A stretch of 64,000 bases of DNA from Ktedonobacter sp. SOSP1-85 (GTDB lineage: Bacteria; Chloroflexota; Ktedonobacteria; Ktedonobacterales; Ktedonobacteraceae): positions 1,922,001 through 1,986,000 of the forward strand of contig NZ_BNJI01000003.1 in assembly GCF_016587415.1 (NCBI RefSeq). Reading direction: 5' to 3'. Position 1 is the first letter of the stretch. Each line of letters begins with the position of its first letter. The position numbers and the translations under genes are program-made. Under the pieces are notes generated by a model. It was not told the DNA's origin. It was given only the letters and a program-made list of their open reading frames with translations, and ran no database searches. Below are positions 24,916 through 33,970 of this stretch, piece by piece.

Positions 24916-27711
24916 ATGGATAGTGCAAACTACGGAGACAGCTCGAGTAGGTTTCCCACCCAGGGACCGCTCGACCAATTGCTGACAGCCAAATTTTTTG
25001 TTCCTACACTCCCAAGCACCTATTTTGCCCGTCCCCGTCTCACTGCTTTGCTTGATGCTGGACTTCAAAGTCAGGCCATTCTTGTCTCCGCTGCTGCTGG
25101 TTTTGGTAAGACGACCCTACTTTCGGGCTGGGTTCGTATGTTCAGACCCAATGATCCGCACGCGGCCTGGATCTCTCTCGATACATGCGACAACGTACCA
25201 TCCCAGTTCTGGATATATGTCCTGGCTGCTCTAGAACGTTGTAAGTCGGGGATCTCTGCCCTCCCTTTGACGTTCTTGCAAAAAGAGTCCCAACCAGCAT
25301 GGCAAGCAATGCTCACGGCCTTGATCAATAACCTGGCCCAGTGTAGCGAACGTATGGTGCTGGTTCTAGACAACTATGACAAGATTACCGAACCAACCAT
25401 CCATGCTCTCATCTCGTTTCTCATTGAGCACCTTCCGCCTACCCTGTGCCTGGTTCTCTCCACACGCGCAAATCTCCCATTCTCGCTTGCCCGGTTGCGG
25501 GCACGTGTGCAGATCCAGGAATTACGGACCGAACAGCTACGGTATACGCAGGAGGAGACAACGATCTTTCTCCGCAAGGCAGTGGACTTTCGCTTTTCCG
25601 AGCAGGATATGCAAGAGGTGCAATCCCGCACACAGGGCTGGTGCGCGGGATTGCAGTTGGCAGCACTTGCCTTGCGGGGACGATCGAACCCAAGAGATCT
25701 GCTCCATGAGCTCCATGGAAGCCAGCGTGCTATCCTTGAATACCTGTTGGATGAAGTGGTTCAACAGCAGTCAAGCAGAGTGCAAAATTTCCTGTTGCAA
25801 ACCTCAATTCTGGATCGCCTATTTCCTGCCCTGTGTAATGCGGTGTTAGAGCAACAGGACAGTCAATCCATCCTGGAGGAAATGGAACACGCCAATCTGT
25901 TTCTCAGCCCGCTCGATGAAGAGCATCAGTGGTATACGTACCATCCCCTGTTTGCCGAGGCGTTACGCCATCGTCTACAGCAAATCTCCCCAGACAATGT
26001 TTCCATACTGAACCTACGGGCCAGTCAGTGGTACGACAGCCATCTTTATGAGAACGAGGCCATCCAGCATGCTATCTATATTCAAGAGTGGTCCAGGGTA
26101 ACAGAGCTTATCGAGCGCATTCCGAGCCAGAGCATCTGGAGTCGGCTAAATGCCCCATTCTGGATCGAACACCTGCCTCCTGATGTTGTTCGTACGCGAC
26201 CGCGTTTGTGTTTGGCATATGCTAATGCTTTATTTTGGAACACTCCTTCTCGTATCACGAAAGATTGGCTGCGCGATGCCAGGATGGCGTGGGCGGTTCT
26301 CCATGCAAGGGAGGAAAATGCTACGGGAATTACGCCAGCACAAAAGCCAGAGGCCTCGACTCACCTTCTGGGCGAGATTGCTACCTTGCAGGCTGTGGTC
26401 GTAGGTTTCTATGATGGTGATGCAGGAGCCACGCGGGCTTATTGTAACGAGGCTCTCACCCATCTTGTTGAGCAGCAACAAGCGGCTCATGTCCAGGTTA
26501 CTTTCGCTCAATCCCTGGCCGCTTTATCTCTGGGGCACTTCGAACTTGCTATTCAGTCGCTGCAAGCAGGAAATACAGCCGCGGCAGCTGAAGGAGATAC
26601 TGCTCTTGCAAACATCTGTCTGACAAGGGCAAGCTGGGATATTACTATGGCTGGAAGATTGCATGACGCCTGGCAGTTTACCGAGCATACCATTCAACGG
26701 GCACAAACTCCAGATGGGCATTTGCCAGTTACTGTCTGTTGGACATATGCCCGTCAGGCAGATATCCTGCGTGAATGGAACAGGCTCAAGGAAGCTCAGC
26801 ATCTCGTTGAGCAAGCAATCCAATTTGGGGAACAGGCTGAAATCACCGCTCTGTTGCCGCTGGGATACACTATTTTGTTGAAGCTCGCACTCTCACGAGG
26901 AGATTTAGAAGAAGCCGCCAGGGCAAATCAATTGCTGGAAGACTCCTGGAAAAGGATGCCGGCGCCGTATTGCTATGCGCTCTACAGTAATGTGGATCAG
27001 GTTCGTTTCTGGCTTGCGTGTAGAGATTTGGAACGAGCCAGGCAATGGGCTAAGAATCTGGAACGGGAAGAACCTCTGGTGTCCCCGTTGGCACGAGAAC
27101 GGCAGGGCGTTTCGCTTGCCAGAATAGCGCTTGCCGAGTCCCAACCTGACAGGGCGCTGGCTTTGCTGGCCCCGTTGATCGTGCGGGCGAAGGCGACGGG
27201 GCGGTGGGCCCATGTTTTGGAAATGTGGTTGTTACAAGCCCAGGCTTACCAGATGCGTCTACAGAGCCAGGAGGCTCTTGCCACGCTTGCCCAGGCAGTC
27301 AATCTGGCAGCTCCCGAAGGCTACATCCGTTGTTTTGTGGACGAGGGGGTCCAGATGGCAGATCTGTTAGGCCGACTGAGAAAACAAGGGCACCAGGGAG
27401 ACTCGATCTCCTATCTGGAGACGCTCCTGACCGCCTTCGACGATGCACATGAAGCACAGATGAGGCAAGCAAAGAAGGAGCAGTCAGATGTAAGTTCGCC
27501 GTTGCTCGACCTTTTGAGCGCGCGGGAATACGAAGTGCTGAGACTGGTTGCGCAAGGTGCCTCTAATCAGATGATTGCAGAAACGCTGGCGATCTCAAAT
27601 GATACGGCCAGACACCATGTGAGTAATATTCTCAGCAAACTCGGAGTGACCAATCGCACACAAGCAGCAATACGGGCCCGTATTCTTGGCCTGCTCTCTT
27701 CAGCATCATAA
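24916..27711 (+). CDS. LuxR family, MalT-like STAND ATPase transcriptional regulator
   Basis: A 931-residue LAL-type regulator. Walker A is 'SAAAGFGKTTLLSGW' (about 58-72); 'RMVLVLDNYDKI' is the Walker B strand. 'VLSTRANLPFSLARLRARVQIQELRTEQLRYTQEETTIFL' is the usual NTPase lid region. Residues about 400-830 form TPR-like helical repeats. The C-terminal 65 residues are a LuxR helix-turn-helix: 'LLSAREYEVLRLVAQGASNQMIAETLAISNDTARHHVSNILSKLGVTNRTQAA'. The ATG at 24916 with AAGGAGGGG upstream is preferred to the ORF's first ATG at 24850. Members sense a ligand, bind ATP and activate nearby genes; the divergent reductase is a candidate target. Confidence 0.92.
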   Translation: MDSANYGDSSSRFPTQGPLDQLLTAKFFVPTLPSTYFARPRLTALLDAGLQSQAILVSAAAGFGKTTLLSGWVRMFRPNDPHAAWISLDTCDNVPSQFWIYVLAALERCKSGISALPLTFLQKESQPAWQAMLTALINNLAQCSERMVLVLDNYDKITEPTIHALISFLIEHLPPTLCLVLSTRANLPFSLARLRARVQIQELRTEQLRYTQEETTIFLRKAVDFRFSEQDMQEVQSRTQGWCAGLQLAALALRGRSNPRDLLHELHGSQRAILEYLLDEVVQQQSSRVQNFLLQTSILDRLFPALCNAVLEQQDSQSILEEMEHANLFLSPLDEEHQWYTYHPLFAEALRHRLQQISPDNVSILNLRASQWYDSHLYENEAIQHAIYIQEWSRVTELIERIPSQSIWSRLNAPFWIEHLPPDVVRTRPRLCLAYANALFWNTPSRITKDWLRDARMAWAVLHAREENATGITPAQKPEASTHLLGEIATLQAVVVGFYDGDAGATRAYCNEALTHLVEQQQAAHVQVTFAQSLAALSLGHFELAIQSLQAGNTAAAAEGDTALANICLTRASWDITMAGRLHDAWQFTEHTIQRAQTPDGHLPVTVCWTYARQADILREWNRLKEAQHLVEQAIQFGEQAEITALLPLGYTILLKLALSRGDLEEAARANQLLEDSWKRMPAPYCYALYSNVDQVRFWLACRDLERARQWAKNLEREEPLVSPLARERQGVSLARIALAESQPDRALALLAPLIVRAKATGRWAHVLEMWLLQAQAYQMRLQSQEALATLAQAVNLAAPEGYIRCFVDEGVQMADLLGRLRKQGHQGDSISYLETLLTAFDDAHEAQMRQAKKEQSDVSSPLLDLLSAREYEVLRLVAQGASNQMIAETLAISNDTARHHVSNILSKLGVTNRTQAAIRARILGLLSSAS

Positions 27712-27757
27712 AGCCTCCACGCATTACTTCATGGAAAATGTGACTCATGGGTCTCTT

Positions 27758-27791
27758 TAGTAGAAGTATACCATAGGTTGGGCTTCTACTA
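27758..27791. repeat. Hairpin after the LuxR gene
   Basis: TAGTAGAAG-16nt-CTTCTACTA, 9-bp arms, 46 bases past the LuxR stop. AT-rich and without a T-run; possibly part of the transcript end. Confidence 0.35.
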
Positions 27792-27902
27792 ATAGGACTT
27801 AGTGGAAGTGTGTAAGTAGCGGAAGCAATGAAAAGCAGATCCAATAGATCGAGAGACGGACGAGTTTCCTACTATCTTTGCTCAATACAGGTACGTTGCG
27901 TA

Positions 27903-28776
27903 GGTATTGTCAACTTGGAGAGACTCCTTCATAGAAAACTGAACAGTGTGATACAATGGCGCCATGAAAAAGAATGTCTCCGCGTCTCCCTACAAAGGCT
28001 TCCGCTTCCCGCCGGAAATTATCGGTTATGCTGTCTGGTTGTACTTTCGCTTCCCCCTCAGTTGCGCGTGACGTGGAAGAACTGATGGCTGAGCGTGGCA
28101 TCGTGCTTACCTATGAAACCATTCGCCAGTGGTGCCTCACATTTGGCCAAACGTATGCCAATGAGTTGAAACGTCGACGCACAAGACCGGGAGACAAGTG
28201 GCATCTGGATGAAGTATTTTTGACCATCAATGGAAAGCGAAGCTACCTGTGGAGAGCCGTCGACCAGCACGGCACTGTTCTCGATATCCTCGTACAAAGT
28301 CGACGTGACAAACAGGCAGCGAAGAAGTTCTTTCGCAAGTTGCTCAAGGGGCTTGAATACGCGCCGCGAGTGATCATCACCGACAAGCTCGCTAGCTATG
28401 GGGCTGCTAAGAAAGAGATTCTACCAAGCGTTGAGCACCGCAAACACAAAGGGTTGAACAACCGAGCGGAAAACTCCCATCAACCGACGCGGCAACGAGA
28501 ACGAAGCATGCGTCGGTTCACATCTCCTGGACATGCGCAGCGCTTCCTCTCAGCCTTTGGACCGATCTCGGATCACTTCCGTCCCCAACGACATCGTCTC
28601 TGCGCTTCAGACTATCGTGCTCTCATGAAGGAGCGATTTGGGACCTGGAATGACATCACTGCTGGAAACAGGGTTGCATGATGAGGCATCTTTTCCCAGT
28701 TCTCACCTGCCATTGTTCTCCTAACAAGCGTTCCCTCAGAATTGTGCTCTCCCTCATACAATAACTTGACAATACC
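27903..28776 (+). mobile_element. IS6-family element, first type, full length (874 bp)
   Basis: Left tip GGTATTGTCAACTTGG at 27903 and right tip ending AACTTGACAATACC at 28776 form a terminal inverted repeat of about 12-14 bp. The sequence matches the two pieces of the rearranged element at 18716-19589. No 8-bp target duplication is visible (GTTGCGTA left, AATAGTTG right), so the flanks may have recombined. Confidence 0.88.
27964..28681 (+). CDS. IS6-family transposase with an early frame break
   Basis: From the ATG at 27964 the frame reads MKKNVSASPYKGFRFPPEIIGYAVWLYFRFPLS, then hits TGA; the rest (RDVEELMAERGIVLTYETIRQW.. to the stop at 28681) is in the frame of a second ATG at 27974. Catalytic segments are complete: 'KWHLDEVFLTING', 'RVIITDKLASYG', 'RAENSHQPTRQRERSMRR', ending 'FGTWNDITAGNRVA'. 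The same extra base is present in the rearranged copy. Translation from 27974 would replace the normal first 35 residues by unrelated ones, damaging the helix-turn-helix; it may therefore be non-functional or need frameshifting. Confidence 0.7.
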
Positions 28777-28939
28777 AATAGTTGAGCTGCTCACTCTTCG
28801 CGCCGATTGATCACTCGTCACCCTAAAACCTGATCAATCTTCGTGCTTACTACCATCAAGGGCCATAGACAGCGAGCATTCTTAATCGTTATAATACAAA
28901 AAGCTCATAGAGCTAATAAATAGTGTTAGGAATGATAGC

Positions 28940-30112
28940 ATGGAAGCAAACGCAGTAGAACCACAAAAAGAGAGCGTGCAATCAATAGTGAATACAACCT
29001 TGTCTGCGCGGCAACTCTATCGCCATGACCCATTATTGTTTCTACTCAAGGAAAGGTTACATCTGAGAAATCTTTGGATGAGCGTTGGCGCAATGCTTCT
29101 TCCGGGAATCGTCTATCTGGTGTGGTGGTTGTTATGGGGAAGCAAATTCTCATCAGGGTGGAATCCTGGCACTATTTCTAGTATTCTGATTCAGACTTTC
29201 GCCCTTTTCCCCTCCCTTTTTTTTATCTACGATTGTATTCCCAATGCTATTGCAAAAACCTTTAATACACTCTATACGGATGATGTGATTGGGAAGTATC
29301 GTAAAGATCCTGCTGATAGAGAAGCATATGCACGCTTCAAGCAACAAGTGGTCTACTGGATGGATAATAACTGGTGGACAGCGACAATTATAGTCGTGAT
29401 CATTCTTTACGCCCTCCTGAGGTTATTTCTTCGCGAATTACCAGATCGACATGACTTGCTACCATTAATGGTACGAACTGTCGTGGTTATTATCTATGTT
29501 CCCTTGATGTTTGCGACAGGCATGAGTGTGATACGGCTTGTATTAGCATTAATTTTTGTGAATCGTCTGTTCTATCTCTTCAAACTTCAAATAAAACCAG
29601 CACTTGCCGACGGCTCTGGCAGGCTTCGTAGTCTTGAACGTCTTCTCTGGTTGTGTGTGAGCATAATGCTCTGGGTGGCAATCCTGTTAGCGGCAATGAT
29701 ACTTGGGCGTAACGTGGGTGGGCTTACGTTCCCAGAAGTATTTTTACTCGGTGCTATTTATATCTTGCTTATTCCTACACTCTTAATTGGCTGGTTGATC
29801 TTTCCTCATCGTATGATGGTAAAAGCGCGCGATGAGGCGTTACAACCGCTGGCCATTGAATATCAACAGGCACTCATGCTGTCTTTGTCCCCAAAAACGC
29901 AAGATACGCAAGGTGTTGCGGCAGAAATACTTCATCTGGAAACACTGAAAAAGCGCTATGATTTGGTCTACAATTCATTCTCTGTCTGGCCTCTGGAAAC
30001 CCATACATTAAGTAGTGCTGGAGTAACCGTCATCCTACCTGTCATTTTACCTCTGATTTTCCCTTTTATTGTTTCATTTATTTCATTCCTACTTCAATGG
30101 TTCGGGCTTTGA
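28940..30112 (+). CDS. Polytopic membrane protein of unknown function
   Basis: A 390-residue protein with about seven to eight hydrophobic segments, such as 'LWMSVGAMLLPGIVYLVWWLLWG', 'ILIQTFALFPSLFFIYDCIP', 'WTATIIVVIILYALLRLFL', 'VVVIIYVPLMFATGMSVIRLVLALIFV', 'SIMLWVAILLAAMILG', 'FLLGAIYILLIPTLLIGWLIF' and a C-terminal 'VILPVILPLIFPFIVSFISFLLQW'. A soluble helical loop (about 300-350) contains charged heptads. AGGAATG stands before the ATG. More AT-rich than most neighbours. No family recognised; it stands alone between an IS6 element and a transposase remnant. Confidence 0.7.
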   Translation: MEANAVEPQKESVQSIVNTTLSARQLYRHDPLLFLLKERLHLRNLWMSVGAMLLPGIVYLVWWLLWGSKFSSGWNPGTISSILIQTFALFPSLFFIYDCIPNAIAKTFNTLYTDDVIGKYRKDPADREAYARFKQQVVYWMDNNWWTATIIVVIILYALLRLFLRELPDRHDLLPLMVRTVVVIIYVPLMFATGMSVIRLVLALIFVNRLFYLFKLQIKPALADGSGRLRSLERLLWLCVSIMLWVAILLAAMILGRNVGGLTFPEVFLLGAIYILLIPTLLIGWLIFPHRMMVKARDEALQPLAIEYQQALMLSLSPKTQDTQGVAAEILHLETLKKRYDLVYNSFSVWPLETHTLSSAGVTVILPVILPLIFPFIVSFISFLLQWFGL

Positions 30113-30290
30113 GTCTGGTGCGGTGCCATCCAATCATCGTTGAGCAGATCCGCTCGCAAGGCAACGATGGCGGTGGCATTGGTTCGACACCAACGCATGC
30201 CTCGTTTTTTCATGCGATTGATGACGATGGGCACGGCTCGCTCGATTATGCCGCTACTGGTAATTTGGGCCAAGAGTGAGCAGGTTTCGG
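30094..30290 (-). pseudogene. Transposase C-terminal remnant (ISKra4-like)
   Basis: The minus frame ending at 30094 reads 'SSGIIERAVPIVINRMKKRGMRWCRTNATAIVALRADLLNDDW', the C-terminal 'RMK-RGMRW-A-ALRA-L-W' signature I associate with ISKra4-like transposases. Only the last 50 residues are present. It overlaps the end of the membrane-protein gene by a few codons. Confidence 0.5.
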
Positions 30291-30297
30291 GGGTCAT

Positions 30298-30319
30298 CCC
30301 ACGGGTTGCGCAACGAGAT
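30298..30319 (+). repeat. Dispersed 20-22-bp motif, copy 2
   Basis: CCCACGGGTTGCGCAACGAG followed by AT, next to the transposase remnant. Same family as 17548, 38383, 42084 and 42244. Confidence 0.55.
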
Positions 30320-30526
30320 TCAATGGTTGAACAGGAAGGGAAAAACTGACAGAACATATCTTTTAGAGAGCCTGTTTGCTAGGAGCATCAACACGAGGTT
30401 TCCGCGAGAGAAAACGCATCCTCTGCCACGCATCGAAAAAACAACTGCCTCATTTCTGGCTGTAACGCCTCTCTGTATACTACAGTGAAAAACCGGAGCG
30501 TCTCAGAAAGGAACCATCGCAACGCT

Positions 30527-31711
30527 ATGCAGTTCTCTAACCACTCGCGCCGCCAGGATCGCTTAAACTGGCTGGCGGAGATTTACCGTGCGTATACCGC
30601 TGATCTCCAACACTTTATCTCCAACAAGGTCGGCGATCCCACTGTGGCCGAGGACCTGACCAGCACGGTCTTTCTCAAGGCGCTGCGCTGGCTCAGGGAG
30701 GATCAGAGTCAGCGCAGCGTACATGGCTGGCTCTACGCGACGGCTCGTACCACTATCGTCGATTACTGGCAGGCGCAGAGAGAGATCGAGGTGCGTTCGC
30801 TGAGCGGCCTGGAGGAGCAGTTGTTCTTCAGCGATGACGCTGCAACAGCTTCCCAGCAGACCGAGATGCGCGTGCAATACCTTCTCAGCCTCTTGCCAGA
30901 ACGTGATCGCACCATTTTGACCCTGCGCTACCTCCAGGGGTATAGCGCGCCTGAGATTGCCGCTGCCCTGGGAACGAGCGCGGGCCATATTCGAGTACTG
31001 CAATTGCGTGCTCTGAGGCGAGCAGCACAAGTGGAGACCATGGAAAGGAACAGATACTGTATGCAAGAACAAGAATCACCATTTGACACCTTCGTCAAAT
31101 GCATGGCCCCGGAGAGCCGCCGGGTACTCGATCTGGCCCGCGAGGAGATGCTCACCCTGAAACACTGGTGGATCGGCACTGAACACTTGCTGTGGGGTTT
31201 GGCGAGCGATGAGAGTCTCACGTCATTTCTCACTCCACAGGGGATAACGCCTGAGCGTATCCATGCTGGCATTGTGTTTATCTTCGACCGCCAGACGCAT
31301 CAAGGCCAATCAGTCCAGGGCTCTCCACCACTAGCGGACGTCTCATCCGATGCGTTCAAACTGCTCACCCCCCGCGCCAAACGGGTGATCTTCCTGGCAG
31401 GAGAAGAGATGAAGAGCCAGGGTGAGCAGAGCATACGCCCGATGCATCTGCTGCTTGGCTTGTTGAATGAAGGGGAGGGGCTTGGCGCGGGCCTGCTTCG
31501 TACGCTCGGCATCGGTCTCTTGCAGGGGCGCGCGGCGTTGGTACCTCCCGAGGCCTCTCAGATCTGCTCCTTCTGCGGGCGCAGCGGTGAAGAGGTCGCC
31601 CGCCTCTTCCCAGCAGAGGTCGGAATTGTGGAAAGGAGTTCACCCGAGCCTGGCACCTTCATTTGTGATCATTGTGTGAAACGTTTCTACACCATACTTG
31701 GAACTGTTTAA
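30527..31711 (+). CDS. ECF-type sigma factor fused to Clp N-terminal repeats and a ClpX-like zinc finger
   Basis: A 394-residue three-part protein. Residues about 12-85: sigma region 2 ('VGDPTVAEDLTSTVFLKALRWL', 'SVHGWLYATARTTIVDYW'). About 115-170: region 4 ('LLPERDRTILTLRYLQGYSAPEIAAALGTSAGHIRVLQLRALRR'). About 185-255 and 275-340: two Clp_N-type repeats ('FVKCMAPESRRVLDLAREEMLTLKHWWIGTEHLLWGL' and 'LTPRAKRVIFLAGEEMKSQGEQSIRPMHLLLGLL'). Last 49 residues: a ClpX-type zinc motif, Cys-Ser-Phe-Cys .. Cys-Asp-His-Cys. A TATACT at 30476-30481 fits a -10, so the GTG at 30485 is too close and the ATG at 30527 is preferred (AAAGGAA upstream). No anti-sigma gene is adjacent. The Clp parts may receive signals or tether the sigma factor to Clp machinery (inference). 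Confidence 0.88.
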   Translation: MQFSNHSRRQDRLNWLAEIYRAYTADLQHFISNKVGDPTVAEDLTSTVFLKALRWLREDQSQRSVHGWLYATARTTIVDYWQAQREIEVRSLSGLEEQLFFSDDAATASQQTEMRVQYLLSLLPERDRTILTLRYLQGYSAPEIAAALGTSAGHIRVLQLRALRRAAQVETMERNRYCMQEQESPFDTFVKCMAPESRRVLDLAREEMLTLKHWWIGTEHLLWGLASDESLTSFLTPQGITPERIHAGIVFIFDRQTHQGQSVQGSPPLADVSSDAFKLLTPRAKRVIFLAGEEMKSQGEQSIRPMHLLLGLLNEGEGLGAGLLRTLGIGLLQGRAALVPPEASQICSFCGRSGEEVARLFPAEVGIVERSSPEPGTFICDHCVKRFYTILGTV

Positions 31712-31849
31712 CCTCCATCTTGCGCAACGACCAGCTCGATACTCTCACCCAATCGAGCCTCTCGCCCTGGTCTACGGCGTCACAGGCGCACCCATGAACG
31801 AGATAAAGATGTGCATTACGGCAAAATAAGAAAAATAAGGAGAAAACAG

Positions 31850-32689
31850 ATGTCACAGGAACAGAATCAACCAATACCACGGTGGCAGTCACCAGAAGTG
31901 GCTCACGACTTCCGGCAGGAAGCCGAACAGCGACAGCAAAGTATGGAAGAAGCGACGCGACACATGCTCTTGTCCGCCGGGCTCAAGCCGGGAGATCGGG
32001 TCCTCGACATTGCAGCCGGGACAGGTGAGCAGAGCCTGCTCGCGGCGCGTCTGGTGGGACCAACCGGATGGGTCCTCTCCACCGACATCTCTGCTGACAT
32101 GCTTCAGGTGGCAGCCAGTCGCGCCCAGCAGGAAAAACTCACCAATATCAGTACACAGGTGATGGATGCTGCGCAGCTTGATCTGGACGATAAAACCTTC
32201 GATGCGGTCATCTGCCGCAACGGGTTGATGATGTTAGGCCCCAGGTTCCAACAAGCCTTGAGCGAAATCCATCGCGTGCTGAAACCTAGCAGGAAGCTCG
32301 CAGCCCTGGTCTGGTCAGTACCTGAACGCAATCCCTTGCACGCGCTGCCGCTTGCCCTGCTCGCAAAATACATCGGAGTAGATCCTTCCAACGCCTGTTT
32401 TTCCCCTGGTCCCTTTTCCCTGGCAGACAAGAGGCGCTTCGAGCAGGCACTTGCCGATGCTGGTTTTCGTGATGTCGCAATTCAAGCCATCCCGCTCCAG
32501 CTCCACTTCGCATCCGTCGAAGCATATCTAGAGAGCAGAAGGCTGCTAACGGCAAGTATGATCGGGCAGCTGAGTGAGTCTGACCAACAGCAGTTAACGC
32601 AGGAGATACGAGAGGTGTTGAGCCAGTTTGAGGGGCCACAGGGTCTTGTCACCTCCGCTGAAACCTTGCTTGGCGTGGGAACCAGATAA
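31850..32689 (+). CDS. Class I SAM-dependent methyltransferase (UbiE/MenG-like)
   Basis: A 279-residue methyltransferase. Motif I is 'VLDIAAGTGEQSLLAARLVGPTGWVLSTDIS' (GxGxG variant AAGTG), then 'VMDAAQLDLDDKTFDAVICRNGLMMLGPRFQQALSEIHRVLKPSRKLAALVWS'. This layout matches the UbiE/arsenite and related small-molecule methyltransferases. AAGGAG lies 7 bases before the ATG at 31850; an upstream in-frame ATG at 31811 lacks one. It follows the sigma-Clp gene by 138 bp on the same strand, so it may be its target or operon partner. Substrate unknown. Confidence 0.88.
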   Translation: MSQEQNQPIPRWQSPEVAHDFRQEAEQRQQSMEEATRHMLLSAGLKPGDRVLDIAAGTGEQSLLAARLVGPTGWVLSTDISADMLQVAASRAQQEKLTNISTQVMDAAQLDLDDKTFDAVICRNGLMMLGPRFQQALSEIHRVLKPSRKLAALVWSVPERNPLHALPLALLAKYIGVDPSNACFSPGPFSLADKRRFEQALADAGFRDVAIQAIPLQLHFASVEAYLESRRLLTASMIGQLSESDQQQLTQEIREVLSQFEGPQGLVTSAETLLGVGTR

Positions 32690-32817
32690 GATCTGATTGG
32701 TTGGGGATGAGCCGCCCTCGATGCCGGGATCAAGCTCATCCCTCAAAACCTCGAAGTGCGGAAGGCCGGGAGTGAGCGACCTCCGACGCCGTGCGTTTTC
32801 CTGGAATGCATCTGTAC

Positions 32818-33800
32818 GGTTCTGTCAGAACTGAGAACACAAGAGTGAAGAAAGTGCGCAGGCCCTGCTCTTCCGCATGTTTTTCTCACTACACCACCAG
32901 AGCGAACGTCTTCAACATGCCCAATCGCTGGCGGAAAGCCTCGCGTTGTTGAGCCAAGGAAACCTTTTGCTTCACAGTGGTCCGAACGCGGAAGAACTGA
33001 CGAATCTCATCAAATGCACGACAAAAGTGAGCTGCTGACGCAACGTTTCCAAAGCCACGCATGGGGTAATAGCGCTGCTTGATAGAGCGGTGATCTTGCT
33101 CTAACCGGTTATTGAGATATTTGTTCGTTCGATGCTGGACATGATCCCCTATTGTCTCGCGTATAGCTCGCGGATAAGAACGATGCCCATCGGTCGTGAC
33201 TTGATCGGGAGTATGGCCGACCACAGCAACTGCCTGCGTGAAAAATCGCTGGGCTGCCTCCATATTCCGCTTCTCGCTCAACATGGAATCCACCAGATTG
33301 CCATCGTGGTCGATAGCTCGATAGAGGTAGCACCATTTCCCATGCACGTTGAGATACGTTTCATCAACATACCAGGATTTTCCTGCTTGGTCGAAGCGCT
33401 TTGTCCGCAATTGGTCCACGATCAAGGGAGTAAAACGCTCTTCCCAGTCTCGAACCGTTTCATGCGTGAAGACAAACCCCCGTTCTAAAAACACCTCAGC
33501 CACATCCCGCAGGCTCAATGTATAGCGCAGTCGCCACAAAACTGCGAGTAGGACGATGTCAGTGGGGACTTCAAGATAGTTGAAGAGGGTACCAGTTCGT
33601 TCATTAAACGTTGATCGGCACTGAGGGCAGAAAAAGGTTGCGTATCCAAGTTTGGTTTTCTTGGCGCGCTTTTTGGTGGTAGCGGCCGCACAATGGGGAC
33701 AGTTCATTCATCACTATTCCTCGTTCCATATTCTTGATAGGATCAGCATATCAGAAATCTGGCCTTTCTGCCAAGATGGAGTTTGAGTTCTGACAGAACC
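32818..33800 (-). mobile_element. IS6-family element, third type (983 bp)
   Basis: Terminal repeats GGTTCTGTCAGAACT at 32818-32832 and its exact complement at 33786-33800. One transposase between. The tip itself is partly palindromic (GTTCTG..CAGAAC). No matching 8-bp duplication is seen in the flanks. Confidence 0.85.
32889..33707 (-). CDS. IS6/IS240-type transposase with N-terminal zinc finger
   Basis: A 272-residue transposase, intact. Residues 1-35 hold a zinc ribbon (CPHC .. CPQC). Then 'DIVLLAVLWRLRYTLSLRDVAEVFLERGFVFTHETVRDW' (helix-turn-helix), 'KSWYVDETYLNVHGKWCYLYRAIDHDGNLVDSMLSEKRN' (first Asp), 'QVTTDGHRSYPRAI' (second Asp) and 'NKYLNNRLEQDHRSIKQRYYPMRGF' (Glu). Complete in length and motifs, so probably active. 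Different subfamily from the two other IS6 types in this window. Confidence 0.9.
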   Translation of the reverse strand: MNCPHCAAATTKKRAKKTKLGYATFFCPQCRSTFNERTGTLFNYLEVPTDIVLLAVLWRLRYTLSLRDVAEVFLERGFVFTHETVRDWEERFTPLIVDQLRTKRFDQAGKSWYVDETYLNVHGKWCYLYRAIDHDGNLVDSMLSEKRNMEAAQRFFTQAVAVVGHTPDQVTTDGHRSYPRAIRETIGDHVQHRTNKYLNNRLEQDHRSIKQRYYPMRGFGNVASAAHFCRAFDEIRQFFRVRTTVKQKVSLAQQREAFRQRLGMLKTFALVV

Positions 33801-33930
33801 TTTTTGCGCTCATGAAGGATCTTTCATCTGCTTTCTGACTCCCTCTCAAAGAAGAGATGTTGGTCTTCTTCTCCCTTGCGTTCTGCACGCTGGCATGGTA
33901 TTATTCAGTGACGATTAGTAAGTGCCGCAA

Positions 33931-33949
33931 TATAAAGCGATACTTTATA
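33931..33949. promoter_or_regulatory. Likely PadR operator
   Basis: TATAAAG-CGATA-CTTTATA is a perfect 7-bp dyad 22 bp upstream of the PadR start codon at 33971. Dyads with a 5-base centre near the start fit PadR autoregulation. Confidence 0.55.
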
Positions 33950-33970
33950 GTTTTCATGAGGTTCTTGACG

